Shown: positions 1 through 12,500 of the stretch, piece by piece
How positions within the stretch are numbered: position 1 is the first letter of the stretch
Layout: each line of letters begins with the position of its first letter
Assembly: GCA_029721515.1 (NCBI GenBank)
Contig: CM056567.1
Coordinates: 2,325,007 to 2,389,006 of the forward strand
Direction of reading: 5' to 3'
Source of the DNA: Synanceia verrucosa
Lineage: Eukaryota > Chordata > Actinopteri > Perciformes > Synanceiidae
Length of the DNA: 64,000 nucleotides
Position numbers and translations under genes: made by a program
The notes under the pieces: generated by a model
Database searches by the model: none
Seen by the model: the letters and a program-made list of their open reading frames with translations, nothing else
Told to the model about the DNA's origin: nothing

Positions 1-369
1 CAGTCCTGACTCATCACACGATTAACCGATCTGAACATGTTCTTCAGTCTTCATGGAGGGTTTCGATCACAGTTCCATTGACAGGAAGATAAACCAACAA
101 CCAGCCGACGCACAACAACAACAAACTTGTTTATTGACACATCTCATTGTTGTGGCTGTGGTGCTGACAGCTCATTCCACTATAATTTACCTATAGATCT
201 TTTAGTAAAACTATTGATGTCTTCCACCATTACTAAGGCCTGTTTAGGTGATTAAACTAAGATTTACCACCAGGGAAACACTGACTGTATGCCCACAGTA
301 CCTACAAATGAATCAGTGTCCACTTGAATGTCCAGGGTCTCTGAGTTTTATTTTTCCCTGTGAAAAGGG

Positions 370-745
370 AAAAATAAAACTCTGCAAAACTTCTTTTTTT
401 AAGATTGTCTTTTTCCCATTCTTCCCCCTCACCCTGTTGATGGTCAAGGTGTGACTTTTTTCCTTTATTTCAGGATTTTTTTTGTCTTTTTTCCTCATTT
501 TTTCCAGATTTTTTTCTCTAATTTTTATTTTCCTTTTTTTCCAATTTTTTTCCCAGATTTTTTTCCTTCTTCCCCTCACCTTGTTGTCGGATTGTAGTGT
601 GACTTTTTTCGGTGTTTTTTTTCCCAATATTCATTTTCCAAATTTTTTCCAGATTTGTTTTTTTATTATTATTATTATTTTCTCCAGATTTTTTTTCCCT
701 TCTTCTTCCTCAGCCTGTTGTTGGTCACTGTGTAACTTTGTTAAT
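370..745. repeat. Degenerate ~140-bp tandem repeat, T/C-rich
   Basis: A landmark of the form CTTC-CCCTCACC-TGTTG followed by a GTGACTTTTTT-like segment recurs near 420, 568 and 701, giving three diverged units of roughly 135-150 bp. The spacers are runs of T and C built from TTTTTTCCAGATTTTTTCC-like blocks. The frames open across it on both strands are low-complexity and not credible as genes. Confidence 0.6.
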
Positions 746-1424
746 CTCTGTGTAAGATATGTAACCTTCCTGGCAATAGCATCTTTAAAATAAGCATGAA
801 TACTAAGTGAAATACATACTGTGACAACATAAGATACGTCGAGAAAGATAGTTTCAATCTCCAGACTTGTCAAATCATTACGTTCATTTTCAGACGTGTC
901 ATAGACAGCACATCAAATTTCTGCTTGTTGCATGCCTACGGTCTCAAAATAACCTTCCAACATACTGTATGTTTACGCACCCAACAGAATTACCTGTTTC
1001 GGTTCAAACATCGTTGGTTCGTTATGCTTGTTACATATCTGGGGTTAATTCAAGACAAAAATGACGTAAAAATAAGTCAACATTGACTTGTTTTCAAAGT
1101 TCTGTGTTTTGTTTGACCAGAATCCACCCTGAGCAGACTTCCTCGCTCTTTGTACTGCATCAGTTGATCTGACCATCTAATGCTGATGCAGATGGGTTTA
1201 TATTTAAGTTAATGTCTCATACAAATAGTACATCATATCATATTGTAATTACACAACCACAATAGAAGTGATTCCATCCAGCACACTTTAGTCTTCTCTT
1301 TCTCAGTCACACACCTGGTGGTTTCCTCCGCCGCTCGGCCAGATGTTATCATGGAGATTTCGATGTAAAATCAAGTGTGAGAAATGTTTTTAATTATCTC
1401 ACCACCTGGACAGGGTTGCAGCAG

Positions 1425-1425
<1 letters not shown>

Positions 1426-1503
<78 letters not shown>
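1426..1503. repeat. (AC)n microsatellite
   Basis: About 78 bases of uninterrupted CA/AC dinucleotide. It is likely highly polymorphic. The open frame through it reads as alternating Val-Cys and is an artefact. Confidence 0.97.
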
Positions 1504-1505
<2 letters not shown>

Positions 1506-2363
1506 TTTTGCACAAAATAGCATCACTTGCGTTGATGCACGCTGAGGTGGAAAGATTCTTTATAACCCTTGACACTGTGACTTCGAAAATGAGCTTTTTG
1601 TCCAGAATAAGCGTCCTCACTCTGTCTTACTGGGAGGACATCATGAGGATGGAATAACATGGACAAACACACACGTTGTTTCAGGCAACAGATGTTGTCC
1701 TTCTTTTGATTAAAGTCAACAAATGAAGACATGCACGCACATCGCTCACTGCTGCAGAAACTCCATGTTATTCTGTGATCAGCTGCAGCGTCACTGAATT
1801 ATTATTCCAGGGCGGCAGCAGACGCTCATACAGTCATGGACTCTGTTGACCTGTTTGTCTACAGGATCAGTTTTCCTTTGTTTATCCCATAAGAGGAGGA
1901 CATCACATATTGGTTTGTGGACTGTCGTTTTGAAGAATCCAGTTCGGTATTTAGGCCGTTGCCATCTTGGTTTTTTTGCAACCAGAAATGACACTAGAGG
2001 GTGGGGCAAAGTACAACTGAACTCATGACAGTTTTAAGCAAACATAAAGGTTATAATTGATTTTCATGAACTAAAAAAATACTGTGAAATTGATGAAAAC
2101 ACGGACAACTCCCAGACTGGATGTCGCCATGGTAACGATCTCTTCTTAACTCATCTCCTGCTTCATGGACTGTTTGACTCTAAATGGGACCATAATTTAC
2201 TAAATGAACATCATGCACTGAAGAAGACTAGAAACTACAGACTGAGACCATAAACTCCTGTTTCCAAAGTTTACTGAGGGAATAAGACATGACTGGACCA
2301 GGTTCTGTCTCTGATGTTTGTTCAACACTTCCTCTGGAAAGACAGCTGATTTCATTACATATT

Positions 2364-2369
2364 TTTATT
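2364..2369 (-). terminator. Poly(A) signal for the Ly6 gene
   Basis: AATAAA on the minus strand lies about 122 bases past the stop codon of the Ly6-type gene. The position is right for its cleavage and polyadenylation signal, but no transcript evidence is available. Confidence 0.4.
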
Positions 2370-2490
2370 CAGACTTCATTGTTGAGTGTTTAACAGTGGC
2401 CAGTGGTAGTGAAACAACATTTCCATGTTTTCATCTACAGACTGAAATCAGGAGTTGAGATTGTATTCCTTCTTCTCTATTTTGCATTTC

Positions 2491-4276
2491 TCAACCAAAG
2501 AGTTCCTTAAATTTCTGAAGCCAGCTTTTTTCTTGGGCGTTGCAGAGTTCAGACTGACAGCAGTCGAAGTTGAAGTCGGGGAGGGAATATCTGACGGCCA
2601 GAGTCATGAAGTCACAGTCTGTGTAGCGCAAACACTCAGTGAAGGTCTTTTCTGAGGGGAGGCAGCATGACAAACATCAGTCATGTGAGCTTTACACTCA
2701 TTATAACAGAAACTCAGAGTGTGCATTTCACAATGAGAAGCGTTTTCCTCCAGATACGTTGTTTCATTGAAGAAGTATTCAAAAGAGGCTCCAGAGCATT
2801 TATTTCCTGCAAACTGATATTATTTATTGGGACTTCTCAGACCTTAATGTGCTAAGAATAGTTTATTTTTTGTCTTAGTAGAAAATAAAATAAAAAAAAC
2901 TGTGTTTGTAAATAATGTAAATGTATTATTATTGTTACATGTCCTTTCTTTCATTACTGTTGTTTATTGATTTTTTTTTTCTTACTATAACTTGTTTACA
3001 CTGCTGGAGAAAGTGAATTTCCCCCAATGAGGTACTCTAATTTATGCTACTGTCAGATTGTATCAGTGCAGAATTTGTTAGTAATAATAATAAATCAACA
3101 TTGGCATCAGACAGACATTTTATGTTCTCAAAATTTCATTTTTCCATGACTTTTCACCTCCTTATTTGGAGCTTTTCTATTGCCTCCACCCAGCTCTCAA
3201 CATGGTGGCAGCTGCTAATGGTGCTATCAGTGCTAACAATGGGCGCTATGCTTGCACTGAAACACACAGAGAAGCTCTGAGTCCAAAACACTGAGGAGGA
3301 GCGACTCATCCTCTGCTCCGGTAAACTTTACCCTCTATATCTTTACATAGACGGCCTGTTCGCTGCTGAGCACCTTTAATAATACAAACCTCCGCTGGTG
3401 AGTTTGAGGCAGCTGTCTTCACCGTGGTTACACTCCTGTTCCACTTCACAGCTGTTGGACGAACCATCAGGGCAGGAGTAACACTTCAGGGAGACGCCTG
3501 GAGAAACCAACGTGAACTGAAGTAAACTATTTCCTGAAAGTGTAGGCGTTTGAGACTAAAATCTGTATGTCCTTTTTTTTTGTGGAAGTGTATATTTCAT
3601 TTTGGTTGATTCATTTATTTTATTTATTTATGTGACCGTTGCACACTGAAGATGGCTGAAAACCTGCACATTTTACTTCCCTGGGCTGAAAAGTGCAGTG
3701 TGGCACCATCTAGTGGTGCGGTTGCAGATTGCAACCGGCTGAAGCTTCTCCTGTGTTCTTCAAACATGTAGAGAAATATGTTTGCCAGCGTAAAAATACA
3801 AATGCCTCCCTCTAAAAACAGTGTTTAGTTTGTCTCTTCTGACAAATATGTAAATAAAAATGTCTCATTCTTATTCTCAAGTGAGTATACACTAAAGAAA
3901 ACACTTTTCTGTCAATAAACCAAAGTAAAGAGCTACAACACAACTGCACACAAAGCAAAGTGCATCTCCTGAAGTGAACTGTGGAAATTATTATGAATGA
4001 AAATGTATCAGTGACTCAGCTGAAGTGGAGGCAAAGGACAGCAGAGCAGAACATGCAAACTGCAGTGATCTGCCAAAACGTTGCCTCAGGCTGACGTGTT
4101 TTCTCTGACACGGCTGCGCTTTTCAACAGCAAAAAGATAAATGAAAGAAAGAAAGAAGGAAAAAAGAAAGCGAGCATCGATGAAAGCAACACTAGAAGCT
4201 TTTTTTTTTTTTTCTTACCAAATCCAAACATGGCACAGCTGACAGCCAGGAAAAACACCACAGAGCGCCTCATCAT
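2491..4276 (-). CDS. Secreted Ly6/uPAR-domain protein, CD59/LYNX/SLURP-like
   Basis: Three coding exons are predicted: 4219-4276, 3390-3497 and 2491-2651, joined in phase 1 both times, giving 108 residues. Exon 1 encodes a signal peptide (MMRRSVVFFLAVSCAMFGF). The mature part begins KCYSC and carries ten cysteines ending in the diagnostic CCxxxLCN, the three-finger Ly6 fold. The chain stops 17 residues after LCN with a charged tail (QKFKELFG) and no hydrophobic C-terminus, so a GPI anchor is unlikely and the product should be secreted. A non-coding 5' exon ending at 4495 (GTGAGT donor) joins an acceptor just before 4296. Human LY6 genes cluster on 8q24.3 with SLC39A4 and RECQL4, which fits. 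Orthology within this fast-evolving family cannot be assigned by eye, so the ligand is unknown. Confidence 0.82.
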
Positions 4277-4295
4277 GACAGGAAGCAGCGTCTCG

Positions 4296-4560
4296 TCTGA
4301 AAATGAAAGAAATAATGCAAAATAAACAAAAAGGAAAGACTCACAGAGGTGTCACAGCTGGATTAAAGGCAGGGAATTAACTTTAAATGACGTGAGAGCA
4401 TAAAAACAAACTGATACAGAAACATTCATTTGGAAGTATGAATGAATGTTAATTATGAAATTATCTGAGGAATAAACAGTCATCCAACACTCACCTCTGA
4501 ATGTGAAGAACGTGACTTCTAGCTCATGAAGACTTTTTGCTTTTGGTTGAAGGAAAGCAA
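4296..4560 (-). promoter_or_regulatory. 5' UTR exon and promoter region of the Ly6 gene
   Basis: A strong donor (AGAG|GTGAGTGTTG) ends a predicted non-coding exon at 4495. The matching acceptor (a T-rich tract then CAG) lies at 4297-4299, 20 bases before the ATG. The transcription start is not visible; the exon may be only about 50-70 bases. No TATA box was identified with confidence. Confidence 0.5.
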
Positions 4561-7089
4561 ACAGCTGGTTTGTTTGAGTTCAGAGTCCCAGTGTGGATCG
4601 ATTCACAGTGTTTGTGTTTGTGACGGAGAGACGACTAATAATGTTTTAATACACTGTTCTCATGCACTTTGAGGTCAAAATGGACACAGTATAGTCTCCT
4701 GTAGGTACAAAAAGGTACAGATTATATATCAAGCTGCTAATCCAGTCCTGAGATTTAGGATTAATAAAGAAGGAAAGAGCAGAGGTGAGAGGTTGGAGAA
4801 ACAGATGAACATCAAGAAATCATAATAAATAAAGTGCTTTTAAACCCAAACACGTTGTTTTCTCCTAAATCTAATCATTGTAGTTTTAATCCAGAGAAAA
4901 CTAAAATGACACGGTGAGATGAAGCGACAGGATGTTTCAAATCTGTGGAAACGTGAAGCCTGTCAGTTTGTAGTTAGCCTAGCTTAGCATAAACAGCTAG
5001 CCTGACTCCATGTTAGTTACACTGCACCAGAATAATCCACATGTAAAAACAGTCCTCTCTCTCTTAACCTTCTCTTTGCTTCGTTTTCTCTTGCCGTCTT
5101 TCACTTTATTCTTTTGCTCTTTCTCTTCAGCCACTCTGAATCCATTCCTCTCTCTCTGTCTCTCATTTCTCAGTCCACTGAGTTAAACATGGGAAAACCA
5201 AACCAGTCAGGCCATGACATGCTTATCATTTTTAAGGACTGATTTGCTTTAATTCTCTCTCTCTCTCCTCCATTCATTTCCTCCCTTCCTCTACCTCTTT
5301 TACTTCCCTCTCTCAGTCAGATGAAACATTTCACCACCATAACGTTCAAACCCGTGAATTAATAAATCATCAACATTTGACCGACATGTGAATTAAGACG
5401 CACATTCACAATCCTGCTCTCAACTATTCACTCGGAGCGTCCATGAAATAATCCTGAAAACTGGTGGATTTTGCACAAACTACATGTCTTATGCTAATTA
5501 TGCTCCAAGTGCGCAAACTTGCTCACCTCATCCAGGGATTAAAGCGCTCATGTTAGAGTGAATATTTATAATTTACAGTATATCTTCAGCAGGGGGACTG
5601 AAATTTGATGCAGCAGCATAAACAAGACAAAGGAAACATAAAAATATAAATACACATCAACATCTTTAGAGTTTAAATGTGGAACTAGACACCAGTTTAT
5701 AAAGATGGAAAATACGACAGATCACTTCAAGTCAAGTCCAATTAGGCAGAAATGTATATGTAAATGTAATATTAAGATTAGTTGTGTCTACATGTTTTCA
5801 TAATTTACTTCTTCTAGACATCCAGACACCATCTTTTAGCTCATTTTTGGTCTCCACCACCTTCCAGAAGGAAATATTAGTCTCTTAAGCTGCTACAGGC
5901 TCCACTGTGTTCACTGGCTACCCATGCTAACCATGCTAACTGTCTCGATCTACTGTTTGACGCTTTTATAATTTAAAATATCAGAAAGTAAAGACACACT
6001 TTCAACTCGTCCGGTCATTTTCAGGACACTCAGAGTAAAGCAGCGTGCGCTTTAATTAGACATAGGAAGAAATAGTGTCCTTATTAAGGACGTAATTAAG
6101 TCAATCAATGGATGCTGAAGAGCAGTGAATTAAACTGCACATATATGAGCAGTGAGAGGGTTAACATGGTGAATTAATAAATGTATAGAGGAGAGAGAGG
6201 AAACACCAGAGGTAGTTTAATTATCTAGAATGACCTGAGTGTCCATGCATGTAGGACAAACCTCCATTACCCCCCCTCCATCTTTATTTCACTCGTCAAT
6301 AATTTCACCTCTTCTCTGGTTCTTCACGCCTCCATCTCTATTTTGGAAACAGCAGTAAAGACAGCATTACTATTATTATTAATTATTATTAAATTGTTAT
6401 TAATTTGAGGATTTCCAGAAGCTGAAAGTTTCAGTCAAGTGAAAATAACGTCATAGAGCCTTTTACACATAAACCCAGGAGGTCATGTTTTCTTTACTTA
6501 ATTTACTTTTACTGATCATCTGTCTGAAGGAACATACTGCACACTGTTATTCAGGTTTTTATGAGACATTGATTTTCATGTCAGGACGAGTACTATTTTA
6601 TATTTTAGTAGTATTTTAGAAGTGTAGAAATATACTTTGTGACAATGCATAAATAATGGCAGTTTGTTGTTTCTTGGGAACTATAATGTTTTTGGAGCTT
6701 TTACTCAAATAGCAGGGACTCAAAGTCAGGATATGTTGACGCCTGAATGTCCCATCTTCATGGAAAACTGGACGTAAAAAAGGGAAAAGCTGCTCAGTGT
6801 CTAAATCCTGAGATAAACGAACTCTAAAAAGTGTATTTTATGACAGAAAGAGAACTTTTAGATTAGATGTGGGAAAGATTCTTCTTTCCTTCCTTCATGT
6901 CTGCAGCTCTTTTCTCTCCACAGCAGGAAAGTGCAGCTCTGCAGGAAATTGTCTTGGGAGATTATCAGCGTGTGCATGTGTTCGTGAGCGTGCACGTGTG
7001 GATTACCGATGTTTGGTATTTATTTCCAGAAAGCTCTGTTTGACTTTTTACACAACAGGGGGTCTCACTTCAATCACATGTTCACCCTC

Positions 7090-7091
7090 TG

Positions 7092-7133
<42 letters not shown>

Positions 7134-7145
7134 CACACACACACA
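7090..7145. repeat. Compound (GT)n(AT)n(AC)n microsatellite
   Basis: GT repeats, a short TATATATATA core and AC repeats follow one another, so the tract is close to a perfect palindrome and could extrude a hairpin. A second GT run follows at 7200-7226. Confidence 0.9.
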
Positions 7146-7779
7146 AGTAGTCCACTTATAACATGTGTTTCTTTGTACTCTCTTGTGTTTCAGCAGGTTT
7201 GTGTGTGTGTGTGTGTGTGTGTGTGCGCACGTGGGTGTGGGTGTCGTCCAGAGAACATGTAACTGGATTAGCCGTCATGCTTTTATTTCTGTAATGGAAA
7301 CATCAATCGCAGAAAGGAAGTAGGGCTGAGGGCAGGCGGCGAGCGTGCATGAGCCAGTGAGCGTGCACGAGACAGTGCGTGCATGTGTGTCTAATCTGAG
7401 AGCACAAGTCTTTGTCCAAGATGCTTCATCGCTGCACCAAGAAGCAGCTGCTGGATGAGAATAAATATTACAAATCTGAATATTTTCCAACACAATAGAG
7501 AATTTCTAAGACATAAATAAATTAAAAGAAGCAGATTAAAAATAACCCGAAGTCAACAGTTCATCAGGTTTTGCACTGGTGTCACAGCTTCCTCTCTGGT
7601 CCAGAAACAGTTATTTTACCTTATTATTTTTTTTCCCAATATTTTCAGAGCTGCTGGATTGATTTCTGAATCGATCTATGAGGTTTTTTTAATGCCTTTA
7701 TTAGAGAGTTTGACTGTGGAGAGATGACAGGAAATGCAGGCAGCGCTTCACTAAACTGATTTTACTTTGTTTTATATGA

Positions 7780-7787
7780 AAGGATGG

Positions 7788-7848
<61 letters not shown>

Positions 7849-7859
7849 CATATATCCAT

Positions 7860-7903
<44 letters not shown>

Positions 7904-7910
7904 TACACAC
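7780..7910. repeat. (AT)n tract with inverted flanks
   Basis: About 110 bases of nearly pure TA dinucleotide in two blocks. The first block is bounded by AGGATGGATATAT on the left and ATATATCCATCCT on the right, an inverted repeat, so the whole tract can fold into one long hairpin. Such tracts are fragile and hard to assemble. Confidence 0.9.
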
Positions 7911-9220
7911 ATATATATCGCAGAGCTCTTGAGAGACGGTCAATAGTCGGTAGGAAGTGTGACTTAATTATACGGGAATTCTGCAAAAAGAGACATCAGT
8001 TTAACGAGTGCCTGTGGTTGACGCAGGGTTGGACTTGATGAATTTGAGTGTTGTGAACATCCACAGGTTTGAGTGACAGAAAGTGACGTGAGGATGGGGT
8101 GAAAACAGGTCACAGATTAGTAATACAGGGGTCAACACGCCTCCATGACTGTGTGTGTGTGTGTTTGTGTGTGTGTGCGCGTGCAGATGTCCAGGGTCCC
8201 ATGCCATAAGGAAGTGTGTGTTCATGTGTGTTCATGTGTGTGACATGAGGAGCAGCCAATCAACTCAATATCCTTCTCTTCACTGGTTTCTGAGGCCGAC
8301 GGCGACATTTCAGGTCAGACTTCAAGTAACAAAAAACAAAGTTTGACTCTCACTGGATTAACCAAAACAAAAACAAACCTTAATTTGTTTGTTTTGACAT
8401 GTTTCCTGTTGCTTTTTTTCCTCCTTAACTCGCTGTTAAGCAAGATATTTTAATATATCTCAGAAGATGAAATTAAGTTTCTGGTATCATACATTCTTTC
8501 AGTGGATAACTTAAATATAAATTTAATATTTTATCACGGTGGCACATGGAGAACATCCAGATATATTATATAATATCTAACAAAAGCTTGTTTGAAAAAT
8601 AAACAGCTATTTTTTAAAATATGAATATGACACTAAAAAAAGCATATGAAGTGTTGAGCTGTCACTTTTTTGGGGATTTTCATCAGAGGTTTCTGCTGCT
8701 CAGGTGTTTGGATGCTGAGATCACACAGAGCAGCTGCACCACCTGGAGGTTTGATACAGAAACACACTCAGTGTCTTATCTAGAATAAATTAATGCTTGA
8801 TGAATTGAAAACTGCAGTTACTGCTGATTCAGAGCCACGTAAAACAAATTTCTGTATCTATCAGAAGATCTTTTCAAAGTCAGACTGAACTGTTCTGGTT
8901 TCTTTAGGTGATAAACACTCAGGAAGTCCCTCCTGAACGCCATGATGTCACTTATGTAACTTAGGAACGCATCATTAACCACATGTCTACCGGACTGACC
9001 TGCATGCTGAAAAAAGGGGTTAAACACTGCTGTAATCACAAAGCAGTTCTCTGTAAATCTTCAGGGTTTCTTAACTTTTTTGGTTACTTGACCGAAACAT
9101 CAGACTTATAATAATATAATATTATAATAATATAATAAATAATTTTAAAGGTCCAAACTTCTGTTAAGATATTCACAGAGTGACTAGTCTGAAGCCTGAG
9201 CCTACATGCCTGCGAGATGA

Positions 9221-9301
9221 GCTGTCGTCTGCTCAGGTGACAAAGGTGCTGTCGTCTGCTCAGGTGACAAAGGTGCTGTCATCTGCTCAGGTGACACAGG
9301 G
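9221..9301 (+). repeat. 27-bp tandem repeat (x3) upstream of slc39a4
   Basis: Three head-to-tail copies of a 27-bp unit start at 9221, 9248 and 9275. Copies 1 and 2 are identical; copy 3 has a G-to-A change and a small change near its end. Each contains the E-box CAGGTG. The block ends about 227 bases before the slc39a4 start codon, so it is probably in the promoter. Confidence 0.85.
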
Positions 9302-9527
9302 TTTAATAAACTGGTAAAGAAGAGAACGAGCCACGTCTCAGCCAATCACAGTGCAGGTCCAGTGGACGTACAGAGGTTTAAAACTGATAACAGCTGTGAG
9401 AGGAGCTCTATGCAGCTCACTGTGTCTTCAGAAATACCTTGGGACTGTAGCAACCTCTCAGTGCTCTTTCTTTTTCTCCTTAATTTAATCCATTCCAATT
9501 AAAGTAGATTTTAAAGACAAGTTTAAG

Positions 9528-12500
9528 ATGCTTCTTTCCGTGCTGCTGATTCTCGCCAGCTGGGGTTTGTTCGGTTCTGTGTCGGCGTCTCCCTCTGTGG
9601 AGGAAGCGTTCAGGTCCGTGATCAGCTCCGTGTCTCCTGGAGAGCACCGTCTGACCGGGGAGTCCCTCGGCTTCCTCTTTAATACACTGGAGAAACGTGT
9701 GCAGTGCGAAGTGTCGTGTGAAAATGTAAGTTTTATTAGGCTTAACTCGCAGCCAGGTTTGGAGAGCTGGCGCCGACTGCAGGTGCTGCCGAGCAAGTTC
9801 AAGGTCCAAGAGTTATTAACTGTGACTGCTGTTCTTCACATAGAGCCTTTACACTGATGTCTAATGTGACATACATGTTTACTAGAACATATAATGCTCA
9901 GGTGACGATAAGGATGAAGAATTCAGAGAGACGTTGGCTGTAAGCTGAACGGCCTGACTCTTAAGTGTCTAACTGAGGTGTCTGCAGGCGAACAAAGCGA
10001 CAACAAAGACACTTAAAGTGTCAGCTCCACCTTTCCTGGAGCAAAGTAGAAAATGAAGCCAACAACAAGGTCAAGCTGGGCCCGAGCCTGACACTGTGGG
10101 GGCTTCTTATATGCAGTTTCTTATGAAAGGCCATAAAAGCAGCTGACACTCAGGGTTATTAGGCTGCAGCTCACAGCAGCTGAAGTTTTACTTACACATG
10201 TTGTGGTTCTTTTTCCCTGAATGTAGTGCGATCTATCAGAGGCCGTTCACCAGCTTATCAGCGGAGAGGACGACACCGGGAAAGACTTCAAAAATGTCAC
10301 TGTTGGTGTGTCTCGGTTCACCTCCATCGCCGCTGGATGCGTCCTGTACCTGTTGTCTCCGGGCTCGGTCTGCACGGCGGCGAGGAGAGGAAAGTGGGGA
10401 GAGGAGGCCGAGCGCTTCCTGCAGGAAGTCACACATCGAGGTCGACATGAGCGCCTGCAGGAAGAGAGAGAGCACATGGACGTCGACGAGTTAAAGATGG
10501 TTCTTCGGCAGCTCCACAATCACTACAAGCCCTCAGACACAGAGGTAAACACTGTGTAGTAGTACTGTGTACTTATTAATACTTCAGTTTTTCCTCAAAG
10601 CTGTCATCATGATGAAAAGATTTGCTATATTTAACTGTTTTTCCTCTGCTTTCTGTAGTAAAAAAAAAAAAAAAAGGACGATCTCTTCACGACTCGTTTT
10701 TTAGCAGGGATGCGATGAACGATTAAGCTTCAAAAAATGTCTTAAAATACAAAAAAACATTTTATATTTTGTTCATCCAAGAATCCAAAACCTAAATTTG
10801 ACAAATCTATCATACCCATCTCACCTTTCTCTGCATTCCCCTTCCTCTCTCTCATCACCGTGGTAACCAGAGCTGTGTAACAGCCAGTGACATCATGGCA
10901 GAGGTCAACGCATCATCGTCTGACCAGAGACAAGAAGTCGGTGCAGTTCTGGGCCAGGTGCTGTATCACACCTTGCAAGGTCGTTGCTTCAACAGCCAGT
11001 CGGTGCCCACGGAGAGCTTCTTCCTGGACTACATCCTGGAGCGTCTGGGGTCGGAGAACTTCACTGTCGGGGGTAAAGTCAGAAGCTCAGAGGAACAGGA
11101 ATTTAGTGCAGTGGTGATAAACACCTGACACTGAGTGGAGGAATAATTAACTCTGTATATGATGATTAATCACTCAAAAAAAAAAAAAAACACAGAAGAA
11201 GATGCTACCAAGAAGCTAAAACAGAGCAAATGTACATTTTCATGAAAGTTTCAGCTGGTTATTTTCTCTCTCAGGAAAAGTGAAATCATCTCTGAAAAGC
11301 AGCTGTATAATGCTGGAGTTGTTTTTGCTCCTGTGCAGATCTGGAGGCTCTCATGAGGAATCTGAACCTTGGACATGACCACGACCACGACCACCCTGAA
11401 GACGAACACGCCGGTCACAATCATGGCGGATTAAGACGGAAGAGGAGGAGCAGCCATGAGCGCCATGCAGCAAACACCACCTGGGATCAGGTTTACATCC
11501 ATCCTGAATCCACAGCATCCACACCAGTACTCACAGCCGCTCCCAGTCTAAACACACACTTTTTCTCCCAGTGGTGTTTCTCAGCTGAGGAGCTGGTCCT
11601 GATCCACGGTCCTGCAGACAGCAGCTCCTCTGGTCTGGGTCGGAAAGACCTGGCTCGGCTCAGTCCTGCTCTTGTCCAGCAGATCCTGAGCGGAGCTTGT
11701 GCCAGCAACACTGAACCACCGACCCCAGACAAACTCACCCAGACTGAGAGTACGTGTTAGCGTAAAAAAAAATAATGGACAACTTTAGAGGATACTTCTG
11801 CTCCATAAGCTTCTAAGTCATGATATTTGCTCAGTTTTTTGTGCTTTTTATTTCCACCCTCTCTCTCCTGCAGGATACGTCTATGCAACCATTGCCAACA
11901 TGGTGATAACGCTGACGTCCATGCTTGGCATCGTGGTGCTGCTGTGCACCTCCTGCACCAGCGTTTTCCAGTTCTGCATCCAGTTCTGCATCAGCCTGGC
12001 TGTCGGCTCGCTGACTGGAGACGCCTTGTTACACCTGATACCCACGGTGAGCACCATGATGACATGACACAGCATGACGTTAACAACCACGGTGACGCAG
12101 CATGGTGACGTTCTGCGGTCTGTGTGGTCAGTTCCTAGGTTTGCACGTTCACTCGGAGAACACCGACAGCCCGAAGCATGCTCATGGAGAAAGTCCAGAA
12201 TACATTTACAAGATGTTGGTGCTGCTGGCTGGGATTTACTACTTCTATCTGATGGAAACCATCTTCTCTCTGGTCGTATATAAAGATAACCGTCATCAGC
12301 ATCATCACGAGGTAAAAGAAATAAATAAAAATATATATAAAACATGGATGCACCGTTCTGTCATGCTGTTGTTGGATCTTGTCTTTAGTTTGCATCACTA
12401 AAGAAAGAAAGTTGGTTATGAATCATTTAAACATTTCAGCTTGTTTTGCCACTGATCACTGCATCAGTGTTGAAAAAGTTGAACTCCAGATGAATTTCAT

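Larger units (their letters stand above)
1..2490. other. Intergenic, no gene recognised
   Basis: No open frame here resembles a protein I know, and none is flanked by convincing splice sites that join into a gene. The stretch holds a pyrimidine-rich degenerate tandem repeat (about 370-745), a long AC microsatellite (1426-1503) and otherwise AT-rich unique-looking sequence. The last 130 bases are probably the 3' UTR of the Ly6 gene, which runs leftward. Confidence 0.6.
4561..9220. other. Intergenic, Ly6 gene to slc39a4 (divergent)
   Basis: About 4.7 kb with no recognisable gene. It contains pyrimidine-rich tracts (5050-5320), a GT/TA/CA compound microsatellite (7090-7145), a GT run (7200-7226), a large AT hairpin (7780-7910) and a TG run (8150-8180). 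A 73-codon frame on the minus strand at 8818-9039 looks mildly protein-like but matches nothing I know and lacks a gene context. Confidence 0.55.

Noticed and set aside
1399..1620. Minus-strand frame rich in Val-Cys repeats
   Set aside because: It is a translation of the AC microsatellite.
9480..9809. Two minus-strand frames overlapping slc39a4 exon 1
   Set aside because: They are shadows of the signal-peptide exon on the other strand.
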